From Roseovarius sp. A-2 (lineage in GTDB: Bacteria > Pseudomonadota > Alphaproteobacteria > Rhodobacterales > Rhodobacteraceae), in assembly GCF_002072155.1 (NCBI RefSeq), contig NZ_BDIY01000003.1, forward strand, positions 1 through 64,000: DNA of 64,000 nt. The letters run 5' to 3'. Position 1 is the first letter of the stretch. Every line of letters begins with the position of its first letter. The notes under the pieces were generated by a model. It made no database searches and was not told where the DNA came from. It saw only the letters and a list, made by a program, of their open reading frames with translations. The position numbers and the translations under genes were made by a program. This document shows positions 1 to 7,999 of this stretch, piece after piece.

Positions 1-134
1 TCCATCACGCTATCGACCACCGCGCAGGCGTTGGAGCCGGGATCCTTCACCACGTAGCTGATCGTGTTGGTGGCCTCGTCAAAGAACGCCGTGACCTGCG
101 GATGCACATCCATGTTCACCGGGTAATTGCCCAT
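1..134 (-). CDS. MBL-fold metallohydrolase, persulfide dioxygenase/Blh-like (5' part only)
   Basis: Only the first 44 codons are inside the window; the gene runs off the left edge. The N-terminus (MGNYPVNMDVHPQVTAFFDE, then a TISYVV segment and an AVVDSVMD segment) matches the start of ETHE1/Blh-type metallo-beta-lactamase-fold proteins, which oxidise glutathione persulfide during sulfide detoxification. The zinc-binding HxHxDH motif lies outside the window and cannot be checked. The start ATG at 134 has an AGGAGAG ribosome site just upstream. A palindrome at 224-239 fits a sulfide-responsive repressor site, which supports the sulfur role. A general glyoxalase-II-like hydrolase is the alternative. 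Confidence 0.7.
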   Translation of the reverse strand, partial: MGNYPVNMDVHPQVTAFFDEATNTISYVVKDPGSNACAVVDSVM

Positions 135-223
135 GATGCTCTCTCCTTTACTCCGGGATGCAAGTCCCGTTTGCACGACCAATAAAGCGTAGTGCCGGGA
201 TGTTCGGTGATAAGATCACAAAC

Positions 224-239
224 ATTCTATAATCGGAAT
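224..239. promoter_or_regulatory. candidate SqrR/BigR-type operator
   Basis: The sequence ATTC-TATAATCG-GAAT is an inverted repeat of the form ATTC-N8-GAAT, the form known for the persulfide-responsive repressors SqrR and BigR. It lies 90 bp upstream of the start of the metallohydrolase at 134, in an AT-rich stretch of an otherwise GC-rich genome. BigR-family repressors are known to control Blh genes. Binding is inferred. Confidence 0.55.
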
Positions 240-360
240 ATAAAAACACAGCGATGTTCCCTCAAGTGTCGGGGGCACCTTTCCGACTTCCCATCACTGC
301 CTTAAGGATTATCTGGCGTGACGAAGGAGCGTTTGCACCTGATCGGCGGGCGATATCGCC

Positions 361-612
361 TTTCAGGCGCGGCGTGGCCTGCAGAAATACCCCAAACAAC
401 TTTCGGGCGGGCAGCAACAGCGAGTGACCACCGCCCGCACCCTTGCCGCCGGGCCATAACTCGTGCTGGCCGACGAGCCGACCGGCAATCTCGACGAGGC
501 AGGCTCGGATGCCCGGACAATCACCTCGGTGCCCTATTGGGAAGGACCGGTCACCATCAGCGGCAACCATTCCGGCACCGGCTATCCGGAAATGACCGGC
601 TACGATGAATGA
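361..612 (+). pseudogene. fused remnant: ABC-transporter ATPase fragment joined to AttH-like C-terminal tail
   Basis: One reading frame carries the core of a LolD/MacB-type ATPase: LSGGQQQR from 400, an ARTLAAGP segment, an in-frame TAA at 457, then [13 protein letters not shown] from 460. Directly after this the same frame reads VPYWEGPV and ends GTGYPEMTGYDE before TGA at 610. That ending is the C-terminal signature of the lipocalin-like AttH/hydroxyneurosporene-synthase family (YWEG ... GYxELTGY). AttH genes often sit in one operon with such an ATPase and a FtsX-type permease. A deletion has apparently removed the ATPase end, the permease and most of attH. Walker A is absent and other stops occur upstream at 319 and 340. 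Confidence 0.75.
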
Positions 613-653
613 TCCGGTCACGCCGCGCGATCCGCAGCGTGACCGGATGGCCC

Positions 654-1943
654 TTAGCCGCCCGGCGTGAGCTTGTGGATCGAGCCTTCTTCCATGGCGG
701 TATAGAGACTGCCATCCGGCCCCAGCACCAGTGCCCGGAAGCGGCCCGATTGCATCGGCAGGGTCATCTCGGTGACATCGACCACCGATGTATCGCCGTC
801 GAGTTCGATCACGTCTATGCGCTGGCCGATCGGTGTGCCGCCAAAGCCGATGCCCATCAGGCTGACCGCCAGGGCCCCGTCCCAGTCGCCCCATTGCTCG
901 CCCTGCAGGAAGGCGGCCGCCGAGGTGCCTTGCGACCAGCCATTGTTGGTCCAGATCGGCGGCATCGCGTCGGGATAGCTCTCGAAATCGGTCATCGGCA
1001 TGAACGAGGCGCGCGCGTAGCGGTTCATTCCCTCCGATTGGTTGGGCATGTAACCGCAATACCCGTCCGGGCAGTCGCCGCGCCCGGCCATGTTGTCGCG
1101 CGGATCCCAGCCGCCATTACCCCCGTTCTGCAACGCGGTGATTTCGTCGGAATGCCAGGGGCCATGCTCGGCCGCGATCGGTGTGCCGGTGCCGGGATGA
1201 AAGGCGATGCCCTGCACGTTGCGATGGCCATAGGTATAGGTCCGAGTGTCAAAACCTTCAGGCGGCGTGTTTTCTTGATGGGCTTTTCCGTCGGTATCGA
1301 GTCGCAGCACCTTGGAACCCATAATCGTCGGGCTTTGCGGGATCTTCGGATTGTGGTTGTCGCCGGTGGTCAGCCAAAGCGCCCCGTCGGGGCCAAAGCG
1401 CACGCGCCCGCCATTATGCGCGCCGGGGCCTCCGAACGGGTGATCGCTGGCCTCCACCTTATACGGCACGTCATCGACAATGTCGGTGCGGTCTGACACG
1501 TCGGTGAAATCCTCGTTCACCACGAGGCGCATCAGACGGTTGGTGCGCGGGTTTGATTTCTCGGAGGTCGAATAGACATAGATCCGGCGGTTGTCGGAGA
1601 AATCCGGGTCGATCGCGACACCCATCATCCCGGCCTGCCCCTCGCAGACGAGATCGGCGGCCGCCGAGGCATAGCCCTCGCTGCCCGACATGCCCAGAAG
1701 CGCGTTGACGGTGCCGTCGGGCATCCGCACCGAGAGGCCGTCGCATTTCTCGGTGAAAAGCATCGTGCCATTGGCGAGAAAGGCCATGTCCCACGGGCTG
1801 TCGAGCCCGTCGAGTACGACTTCGTGTTGCAGGCTTGTGGTGTTCATGCCGGATTGCGCAAGCGCGGGGTTTGCGCCAATCACCGTGGCAAGGGCACCTG
1901 CGGCCAGGCTGGCCAAGGCGCGGTCGGTCGGTCGAATCGTCAT
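654..1943 (-). CDS. PQQ-dependent soluble aldose sugar dehydrogenase family protein
   Basis: A 429-residue secreted protein of the GDH-B/YliI type, which oxidises sugars or other carbonyl compounds in the periplasm with PQQ. Residues 1-30 form a signal peptide ending ALAQ. The six-bladed propeller fold is indicated by SPWDMAF near 49, the catalytic-type histidine in GGPGAHNGGRVRFGPDG (His176), an LTTGDNHNP segment, YGHRNVQGIAFHP and AEHGPW. Cysteines in CDGL, LVCEG, DCPDGYC may form disulfides. It is a single gene that ends 42 bp from the ATPase/AttH scar on the other strand. The substrate is unknown. Confidence 0.85.
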   Translation of the reverse strand: MTIRPTDRALASLAAGALATVIGANPALAQSGMNTTSLQHEVVLDGLDSPWDMAFLANGTMLFTEKCDGLSVRMPDGTVNALLGMSGSEGYASAAADLVCEGQAGMMGVAIDPDFSDNRRIYVYSTSEKSNPRTNRLMRLVVNEDFTDVSDRTDIVDDVPYKVEASDHPFGGPGAHNGGRVRFGPDGALWLTTGDNHNPKIPQSPTIMGSKVLRLDTDGKAHQENTPPEGFDTRTYTYGHRNVQGIAFHPGTGTPIAAEHGPWHSDEITALQNGGNGGWDPRDNMAGRGDCPDGYCGYMPNQSEGMNRYARASFMPMTDFESYPDAMPPIWTNNGWSQGTSAAAFLQGEQWGDWDGALAVSLMGIGFGGTPIGQRIDVIELDGDTSVVDVTEMTLPMQSGRFRALVLGPDGSLYTAMEEGSIHKLTPGG

Positions 1944-2039
1944 GGTATCCTCCCTTCAACGGCCGCCATATGCGGCCGTTTTCCTGTATCGCGTCTTTCA
2001 GGATAACCCGGAATGCGTGTGCTGCAACATTCGGCAGGT

Positions 2040-2089
2040 CAAAAAGGGAAAGCCGAAGGCGACCCCGGGCATGGCCCGAGGTGGGTCGC
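2040..2089 (-). terminator. candidate terminator after the dihydroxyacetone kinase gene
   Basis: Nested inverted repeat: GCGACCC (2059-2065) pairs with GGGTCGC (2083-2089), and inside it CGGGC (2066-2070) pairs with GCCCG (2074-2078). Reading leftwards on the minus strand it is followed by a T-rich run ending TTTTT. It begins 7 bp after the kinase stop codon, as expected for the end of the importer operon. Confidence 0.6.
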
Positions 2090-2096
2090 GCGCCGC

Positions 2097-3722
2097 TCAG
2101 CGGTCGCTCAGGGCCTCGAACAGGCGTGCGACCGCCTCGGCCCCAGGATCGACATGGCCGCGCAATTGCTCAATGTTGATATAGGCGGCGCGCCCGGCGC
2201 GCGCGCGCTCCATCGCGGCGGTCTTGTCCGCGCCCTCGCGCGCCGCCTGTGCCGCCGCCGCCAGACCCTGCGGCAGGGCCGCGAGCGCGGGATGAAGCGC
2301 GTCGATCATGGTCCGGTCGCCGGGCCGCGCGCCGCCGATCTCCTGCATCCTTGCCAGCCCCGCCTCCAGCGCCTCGCCCATGCTCTGCCCGCTCGAGGCG
2401 GCATCGCCTGCCGCGGCAAAGAAGATTGCCAGCAACACCCCCGAAGAGCCGCCCATGGTCTCGCTCAACTCCTGCCCGATGGCACGATAAAGCTGCGTGT
2501 GATCCGAAAGCGGCAGCCGGTCCATCGCGGCGATCAGCGCGCGCGCCGCCGAGGCCAGGGTAGAGCCGGTATCGCCGTCGCCCGTCTTGGCGTCGAGCGC
2601 GTTGAGATCGGTTTCGGCGGCGATCAGGATCTCGCAGCACTGGGTCAGAAAGGCCCGTGTCGCCCCGTGATCCGAGGCCAGCGGGCGAATCGGGCGCAGC
2701 CCGTCAGGCAGTTCCACGGTTCCGACCGGCGCGATCTCGGCCATGCCCGGCCAGGCGGCCAGCGGCACGGCTCGGTGCAGCGCGGCCAGATCAGCCGCAT
2801 CGGCAGGAAACAGCGATACCGAAAAGCCCCGCATGTCGAGCGAGGTCATCATCGCCGCCGGTCCCACAACATGCGACAGGCGGCCCGCGAGCGGCGACTG
2901 CACCAGCTCATGCGCCAACACCGCCATCTCCAGCACCGAGGCACCGCCCAGATTGTTGAGCAGCGCCACGTGCCGTACGTCCGGCGCGGTAAACGTCGCG
3001 AGCTTTTCGGCGACCATATGCATGGCCGAGCGCGCATCGGTATAGGCCACCTGCTCGACCCCGGCCTCGCCATGGATGCCAAGGCCCAGCTCGGCCTTGC
3101 CCGGTGCGATCCGCTCTTCACGCGGCGCGCCCGGCACGGTGCAGGTATCAAGCGACATGCCGATGGAATGCGTGCCCGTCACCACCCGCGCCGCCGCCGC
3201 CGCCACCTCGTGGAGCGGCGCGCCCTGCTCGGCCAGGGCACCGGCGATCTTGTGCACGAAAAGCGTACCCGCCACGCCGCGCGCCTGCGGCAGATCGGGC
3301 AGCGCGATATCGTCATCGACGATCACCATTTCGACCTTGAGGCCGAAGGCGCGCGCGCGTTCCGCCGCCAGCCCATAATTCAGCCGGTCACCGGTATAGT
3401 TCTTGACGATCAAGAGGCATCCCGCCTCGCCGGTCACGGCCATTATACCCGCCAGCACCGCATCGACCGAAGGGCTGGCGAAGACATCGCCGCAGACCGC
3501 CGCCGTCAGCATCCCCTCACCGACAAAACCCGCATGCGCCGGCTCGTGCCCCGAGCCGCCGCCCGACACCAGCGCCACGCGTGACCGGTCCCAGCCCGCG
3601 CGCATCACCACCCGGATATGCGGGTAGCCGTCCAGTCGCACCAGCCGTCCGCCCGAGGTGGCGATCAGCCCGTCGATGGCCTCCTGCACGATATCTTCCT
3701 TGCGGTTGATGAATTGGGTCAT
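2097..3722 (-). CDS. ATP-dependent dihydroxyacetone kinase, DhaK-DhaL fusion
   Basis: A 541-residue cytoplasmic enzyme phosphorylating dihydroxyacetone (or a similar short keto-sugar) to dihydroxyacetone phosphate. The DhaK half (about 1-330) has GGGSGHEPAHAG at 54-65 and GIHGEAG with His217, the residue that forms a covalent hemiaminal with substrate. The DhaL half (about 350-541) has DAKTGDGDTG at 377-386, which binds Mg-ATP, and GGSSGVLLA near 425. Length and order match single-chain ATP-dependent kinases rather than PTS-type subunits. The start at 3722 is chosen because GGAGAGAGAG precedes it. It is the last gene of the importer operon, so the imported substrate is probably a triose, polyol or keto-sugar. 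Confidence 0.88.
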   Translation of the reverse strand: MTQFINRKEDIVQEAIDGLIATSGGRLVRLDGYPHIRVVMRAGWDRSRVALVSGGGSGHEPAHAGFVGEGMLTAAVCGDVFASPSVDAVLAGIMAVTGEAGCLLIVKNYTGDRLNYGLAAERARAFGLKVEMVIVDDDIALPDLPQARGVAGTLFVHKIAGALAEQGAPLHEVAAAAARVVTGTHSIGMSLDTCTVPGAPREERIAPGKAELGLGIHGEAGVEQVAYTDARSAMHMVAEKLATFTAPDVRHVALLNNLGGASVLEMAVLAHELVQSPLAGRLSHVVGPAAMMTSLDMRGFSVSLFPADAADLAALHRAVPLAAWPGMAEIAPVGTVELPDGLRPIRPLASDHGATRAFLTQCCEILIAAETDLNALDAKTGDGDTGSTLASAARALIAAMDRLPLSDHTQLYRAIGQELSETMGGSSGVLLAIFFAAAGDAASSGQSMGEALEAGLARMQEIGGARPGDRTMIDALHPALAALPQGLAAAAQAAREGADKTAAMERARAGRAAYINIEQLRGHVDPGAEAVARLFEALSDR

Positions 3723-3735
3723 TCTCTCTCTCTCC

Positions 3736-4734
3736 TCAGGCCCGGATGCGCGCCCCGTCAGCGGCAAAGAAAAACGGACGATGCGGTGCGATGGCGACCA
3801 CGTCGCCCCTGCGCAGGGCGGTATGCGGGTCGGTCACGGTGACGATGTCATGGTCGCGGAAATTCAGATGCAGCCGGGTCTGATCGCCCAGCCGTTCCAC
3901 CCTTGTGACACGTGCGTCCTGCCCCTCTCCCTGCCGGATCTGCTCGGGCCGCAGCCCGATGGAGCGCGCGCCGGGTGGCGCGGTGCCAAAGAGATCGGCG
4001 GGCAGGATGTTGATGCGCGGCAGGCCCAGGCGGCTCGCGGCATAGATGCTGACCGGGTCCTCGTAGATCTCGCGCGGGGTGCCGGTCTGCACCAGCCTGC
4101 CTTCGTCGAGCACACCCACATGCGTGGCCATGGTCATCGCCTCGATCTGGTCATGGGTGACATAGAGGATCGTCGCGCCCGAATCCGCCTGAATGGATTT
4201 CAGCTCGATCCGCAGGTCGGCGCGCAGCTTGGCGTCGAGCGAGCTGAGCGGCTCATCCATCAGATAGGCAACCGGGTCGCGCACCAGCGCGCGCCCGATC
4301 GAGACGCGCTGCATCTCGCCACCCGAGAGCGCGGTCGCCTTGTTGTCGAGCTTGTGCGCGATTTGCAAGGTTTCGGCGACCCGCGTGACCTTTTGCGCCA
4401 TCGCGTCGCGGGGCGTGCGCAGAAGCGGCGATTTGAGCGGAAATTCGAGGTTTTCGCGCACCGTGAGATGCGGGTAGAGCGAATATTGCTGGAACACCAT
4501 CGCCACGTTGCGCTGCGCAGGCGTCAGCCCGGTCACCTCTTGCCCGCCGATCCGCACCTCGCCCGCATCGGGGCGCGTCAGGCCCGAGACCGCGCGCAGC
4601 GTAGTGGTTTTGCCCGCCCCGGTCGGCCCGAGCAGCACCATGAAGGCGCCATCCGGCACATGCAGGTCGAGCGCGTCGAGCGCGGTGGTGGTGCCGTATC
4701 GCACCGTGACGCCCGAGAGCGTGACCTCAGCCAT
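3736..4734 (-). CDS. ABC importer ATP-binding protein (CUT1/MalK-like), second ATPase
   Basis: A 332-residue ATPase energising the importer. It has Walker A GPTGAGKTTT, signature LSGGEMQRVSIGRALV, Walker B YLMDEPLSSLD and switch THDQIEAM, followed by a C-terminal TOBE-like regulatory region with GLRPEQI. It lies 13 bp upstream of the kinase gene. Its start codon overlaps the end of the other ATPase by 8 bp, so the two are probably co-translated. Two unequal ATPases plus a DUF2160 protein recall the glycerol importer GlpSTPQUV of Rhizobium leguminosarum. Confidence 0.88.
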   Translation of the reverse strand: MAEVTLSGVTVRYGTTTALDALDLHVPDGAFMVLLGPTGAGKTTTLRAVSGLTRPDAGEVRIGGQEVTGLTPAQRNVAMVFQQYSLYPHLTVRENLEFPLKSPLLRTPRDAMAQKVTRVAETLQIAHKLDNKATALSGGEMQRVSIGRALVRDPVAYLMDEPLSSLDAKLRADLRIELKSIQADSGATILYVTHDQIEAMTMATHVGVLDEGRLVQTGTPREIYEDPVSIYAASRLGLPRINILPADLFGTAPPGARSIGLRPEQIRQGEGQDARVTRVERLGDQTRLHLNFRDHDIVTVTDPHTALRRGDVVAIAPHRPFFFAADGARIRA

Positions 4735-5824
4735 GTGACAGCACCCCCTCATTGGCCGAGGAGCGCAGCGCGCGCCCGGTCGCCGTGTCAAAGACCGACA
4801 ACGTGCGCGCATCGAGGTCGAGCCCGGCGGTCTCGTGCATCGCAACCCGCCGATCCGAGGCAATGCGCGCCTTCACCTCGCCGAACGCCGTGCGCAGGGT
4901 GACGATCTGCGTGGTGCCGAGATATTCGGTTGCCAGCACCTCGCCGCGCAGCGCGCCCGAATCGCTCAGCCGCACATGCTCGGGCCGCACGCCTAGCGCG
5001 AAATCGCCTGCCACCCCCTCGCGCAGCGCTGGCATGGCAAGCCGCGCGTCGCCTAGCATCACGTGATCGGCACCCGCGCCGAGCATGCCATGCCCGCGCA
5101 GCATGTTCATCGGCGGTGCACCGATGAAATCGGCTACAAACATCGTGGCGGGCCAGTCGTAGATATCCTGCGGCACGCCGAACTGTTCGACGACACCGTG
5201 ATTCATCACCACGATCTTGTCGCCCATCTGCATCGCCTCGAGCTGATCATGGGTGACATAGACGGTGGTCGCCCCCATCCGGTCATGCAGCGCGCGCAGC
5301 TCTTCGGACATGCGTTCGCGGAATTCCGCATCGAGCGCGCCGAGCGGCTCGTCCATGAAGAACGCCTTTGGCTCGCGCACGATCGCCCGGCCAAGTGCGA
5401 CGCGCTGCCGGTCGCCGCCCGACAGCCCGCCTACGGGTTTGTCGAGCATCGCCTCGATGCCGAGGATACGCGCCACCTCGGCGACACGCTCGCGGACCTG
5501 CGCGCGCTTCATGCCTTGGCTGATCAGCGGATAGGCGATGTTGCGACGCACGTTCATATGCGGGTAGAGCGCGAACATCTGGAAGACGAAGGCGATGTCG
5601 CGCTGGCTCGCCGGTTTCTGGCCGACCTCCTCACCGTCGATATAAACCCGCCCCGAGCTTGGCAGCTCCAGCCCGGCCATCATCCGCAGTGTCGTCGTCT
5701 TGCCACAGCCCGATGGCCCCAGCAGCATGAAGAATTCGCCATCCTCGACCGTGAATGTCGAGGATTGCACGGCGGTGAATGCCCCGAAGTCCTTGCGCAG
5801 ATGTTCGATCTTGATCTGGGCCAT
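4727..5824 (-). CDS. ABC importer ATP-binding protein (CUT1/MalK-like), first ATPase
   Basis: A 365-residue ATPase with Walker A GPSGCGKTTT, signature LSGGDRQRVALGRAIV, Walker B FFMDEPLGALDAEFRE, switch THDQLEAM and a C-terminal regulatory domain with GVRPEHV. It likely forms a heterodimer with the neighbouring ATPase. The start MAQIKIEH at 5824 sits 2 bp from the stop of the small membrane gene upstream. A much longer in-frame extension runs back across that gene and is not used. Confidence 0.88.
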   Translation of the reverse strand: MAQIKIEHLRKDFGAFTAVQSSTFTVEDGEFFMLLGPSGCGKTTTLRMMAGLELPSSGRVYIDGEEVGQKPASQRDIAFVFQMFALYPHMNVRRNIAYPLISQGMKRAQVRERVAEVARILGIEAMLDKPVGGLSGGDRQRVALGRAIVREPKAFFMDEPLGALDAEFRERMSEELRALHDRMGATTVYVTHDQLEAMQMGDKIVVMNHGVVEQFGVPQDIYDWPATMFVADFIGAPPMNMLRGHGMLGAGADHVMLGDARLAMPALREGVAGDFALGVRPEHVRLSDSGALRGEVLATEYLGTTQIVTLRTAFGEVKARIASDRRVAMHETAGLDLDARTLSVFDTATGRALRSSANEGVLSHG

Positions 5825-5826
5825 GA

Positions 5827-6015
5827 TCACTCCGGGAAATGGCTGACAATGAGGAACATCACCGTGCCCACAAGGATCACGATGAAGGACCACGTATAAA
5901 GCGCGAGGAAGAAGGGTTGCATCAGCATCACCACCCCCACCGCGATGAGGATCGAGGCCAGCATCTCCCACGGGCCGCGGCGCAGGCGTAGAAAGGCTTT
6001 GAGGATCTCACTCAT
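5827..6015 (-). CDS. DUF2160-type small membrane protein (GlpU-like)
   Basis: A 62-residue protein with two hydrophobic helices (about 19-36 and 43-58) and a basic N-terminus, MSEILKAFLRLRRGPWE. It matches the small DUF2160 proteins found inside glycerol-type ABC importer operons, such as GlpU of Rhizobium. Its start overlaps the stop of the upstream permease (ATGA) and its stop is 2 bp before the next ATPase, so it is a tightly coupled operon member. Its biochemical role in the transporter is not known. Confidence 0.8.
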   Translation of the reverse strand: MSEILKAFLRLRRGPWEMLASILIAVGVVMLMQPFFLALYTWSFIVILVGTVMFLIVSHFPE

Positions 6016-6950
6016 TTGCGGACCGCCCCAAAGGTGATGCCCCGCAGCAGATGCTTGCGCAACAGGATGGTAAAGACCATGACCGGCACCAGAAAGATCG
6101 TGGCACCTGCGGCCACGGCGGGCCAGTCCTTGCCGCCGACGCCGATGATGGTGGGGATAAAGGGCGGTGCCGTCTGCGCGGTGCCCGAGGTCAGCAGCAC
6201 CGCGAAGGCGTATTCGTTCCAAGCAAAGATCAGGCAGAAAATCGCGGTCGAGGCAATGCCGGTGGCCGCCTGCGGTAGCACCACCTTGGTAAAGGCCTGA
6301 AACCGGGTATAGCCGTCGATCAGCGCCGCCTCTTCGTATTCGACCGGGATTTCGTCGATGAACCCCTTGAGCAGCCAGACCGAGAGCGACAGATTAACCG
6401 CCGTATAAAGCAGGATCATACCGAGATGCGTGTCGTTGAGGCCCAGTTGGCGGAACATCAGGAAGATCGGGATCGCCACGGCGATGGGGGGCATCATGCG
6501 GGTACTCAGGATGAAGAACATCAGATCGTCCCGCAGCGGCACCCGAAAGCGCGAGAACGCATAGGCCGCGGCGGTGCCCAGCACCATGCACAGGAAGGTA
6601 GAGCCGAAGCCGATGATCACCGAGTTGACGAACCGCTCGCCATAGCGCGACGGCCCGGCGATGCTCTGCCCCTGTTCGCGCGCGATGCGTTCATACCATG
6701 TCTCGGCGGGCGGCGGCGTGGCCTGTTCCTCCTCGCTGATCCGGGTGCGCGTGGTGAACAGGTTGACATAGCCCTCCAGCGACGGTTCGAAGATGACCTT
6801 GGGCGGGTAGGCGATGGAATCCTCAGGTGATTTGAACCCGGTGGCGATGATCCACAAGAGCGGCAACAGCGTGATCATTGCATAGAGCACCACCGTCACA
6901 CCGGCGATCCAGCGCGACAGGGGCGAGGGGTCGGTGACCGAATAACTCAT
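6012..6950 (-). CDS. ABC importer permease (second, CUT1 family)
   Basis: A 312-residue inner-membrane permease with about six helices. The EAA loop reads EEAALIDGYTRFQAFTKVVL, the contact site for an ATPase. A hydrophilic periplasmic insert of roughly 60 residues lies between the first and second helices (region around TRTRISEEE to GQSIAGPSR). The start MSYSVTDP at 6950 overlaps the stop of the first permease by ATGA. It forms the translocation pore with that permease. Confidence 0.88.
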   Translation of the reverse strand: MSYSVTDPSPLSRWIAGVTVVLYAMITLLPLLWIIATGFKSPEDSIAYPPKVIFEPSLEGYVNLFTTRTRISEEEQATPPPAETWYERIAREQGQSIAGPSRYGERFVNSVIIGFGSTFLCMVLGTAAAYAFSRFRVPLRDDLMFFILSTRMMPPIAVAIPIFLMFRQLGLNDTHLGMILLYTAVNLSLSVWLLKGFIDEIPVEYEEAALIDGYTRFQAFTKVVLPQAATGIASTAIFCLIFAWNEYAFAVLLTSGTAQTAPPFIPTIIGVGGKDWPAVAAGATIFLVPVMVFTILLRKHLLRGITFGAVRK

Positions 6951-7894
6951 CTTTCCTTCACCTTGTTCAGCGCCTTGACGTAGATCGAGGCCAATCCGAA
7001 GACGGTGACGAAAAGGATCACCGCATAGGCCGAGGCATAGCCGGTGCGCCAGCGCTCGAACGCCTCGCGCTTGAGGTCGATCGAGGTGAGCGTCGTGGTA
7101 TTGCCCGGCCCGCCGCCGGTCAGTTGCACCACCAGATCGAACATCTTGAAATTCTCGATGCCGCGAAATAGCACCGCCAGCATCAGGAACGGCAGCACCA
7201 TCGGCACGGTGATGGTCCAGAACTGCCGCCATTTGCTGGCGCGGTCACATTCCGCGGCCTCGTAGATTGACGCCGGGATCGAGCGTAGCCCGGCAAGGCA
7301 GATCAGCATCACGAAGGGTGTCCACATCCAGGTATCGGCGATCACGATGGCCCAGGGGGCCAGATGCACATCGCCGATCATCGAGAAACTCGCCGGATCA
7401 ACGCCGGTGAAAAACGCCACGGCATGATTGAACAGCCCGATTTGCGGCTGATAGAGAAAGGTCCAGAAATTGCCGACCACTGCGGGGCTGAGCATCATCG
7501 GCAGTACGATCACCGTGGTCCAGAAATTGCTGCTCCGGAACTTGCTGTTGATCAGCCAGGCAAGAGCAAAGCCGATCAGCACCTGCAACACAATCGTCCA
7601 GATCAGAAAATGCGCGGTGGCCTGCATGGTCTGCCAGACATCGGCATCGGTCAGGATTCGCTCGTAATTGCGCAGCCCGATCCACTCGATATCCCGGTTC
7701 GGGCGGTTGACCCGGTAATTGGTAAAGCTGAGCCGGATCGTCCAGATCAGCGGAAAGATATTGACCGCCAGCAACAGAAAGAGCGTGGGGGCCACGAAAA
7801 TCCACGCAATCGCCCGGTCCGACAGCCCCCGCACGCGGGCCGCGACCGGCTCGGGTGTGGCGTGGGCGGCGCGGGTGATCGTTGACTTGACCAT
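6947..7894 (-). CDS. ABC importer permease (first, CUT1 family)
   Basis: A 315-residue inner-membrane permease with about six helices; the N-terminal one covers AIAWIFVAPTLFLLLAV. The EAA loop reads YEAAECDRASKWRQF; the glycine usual in EAA-xxx-DGA is replaced by arginine here, which I note without claiming loss of function. It follows the binding-protein gene after a 105-bp gap holding a strong hairpin, and it overlaps the next permease by 4 bp. Confidence 0.87.
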   Translation of the reverse strand: MVKSTITRAAHATPEPVAARVRGLSDRAIAWIFVAPTLFLLLAVNIFPLIWTIRLSFTNYRVNRPNRDIEWIGLRNYERILTDADVWQTMQATAHFLIWTIVLQVLIGFALAWLINSKFRSSNFWTTVIVLPMMLSPAVVGNFWTFLYQPQIGLFNHAVAFFTGVDPASFSMIGDVHLAPWAIVIADTWMWTPFVMLICLAGLRSIPASIYEAAECDRASKWRQFWTITVPMVLPFLMLAVLFRGIENFKMFDLVVQLTGGGPGNTTTLTSIDLKREAFERWRTGYASAYAVILFVTVFGLASIYVKALNKVKER

Positions 7895-7966
7895 GGGCGG
7901 AGCATCCTCTGGTGCCGGGCGCGGAATGCGGCGCGGCGATTCTGTGGTGACGGGTCGGGCGATGGT

Positions 7967-7990
7967 CCCGGGCGGGGTGGCACGCCCGGG
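7967..7990 (-). terminator. GC-rich hairpin between binding-protein and permease genes (attenuator)
   Basis: A perfect 8-bp inverted repeat, CCCGGGCG (7967-7974) and CGCCCGGG (7983-7990), with an 8-nt loop. It lies 10 bp beyond the stop of the binding-protein gene. No strong U-tract follows, so partial termination or protection of the upstream mRNA is more likely than full termination. Confidence 0.6.
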
Positions 7991-7999
7991 ATGCGGGGC

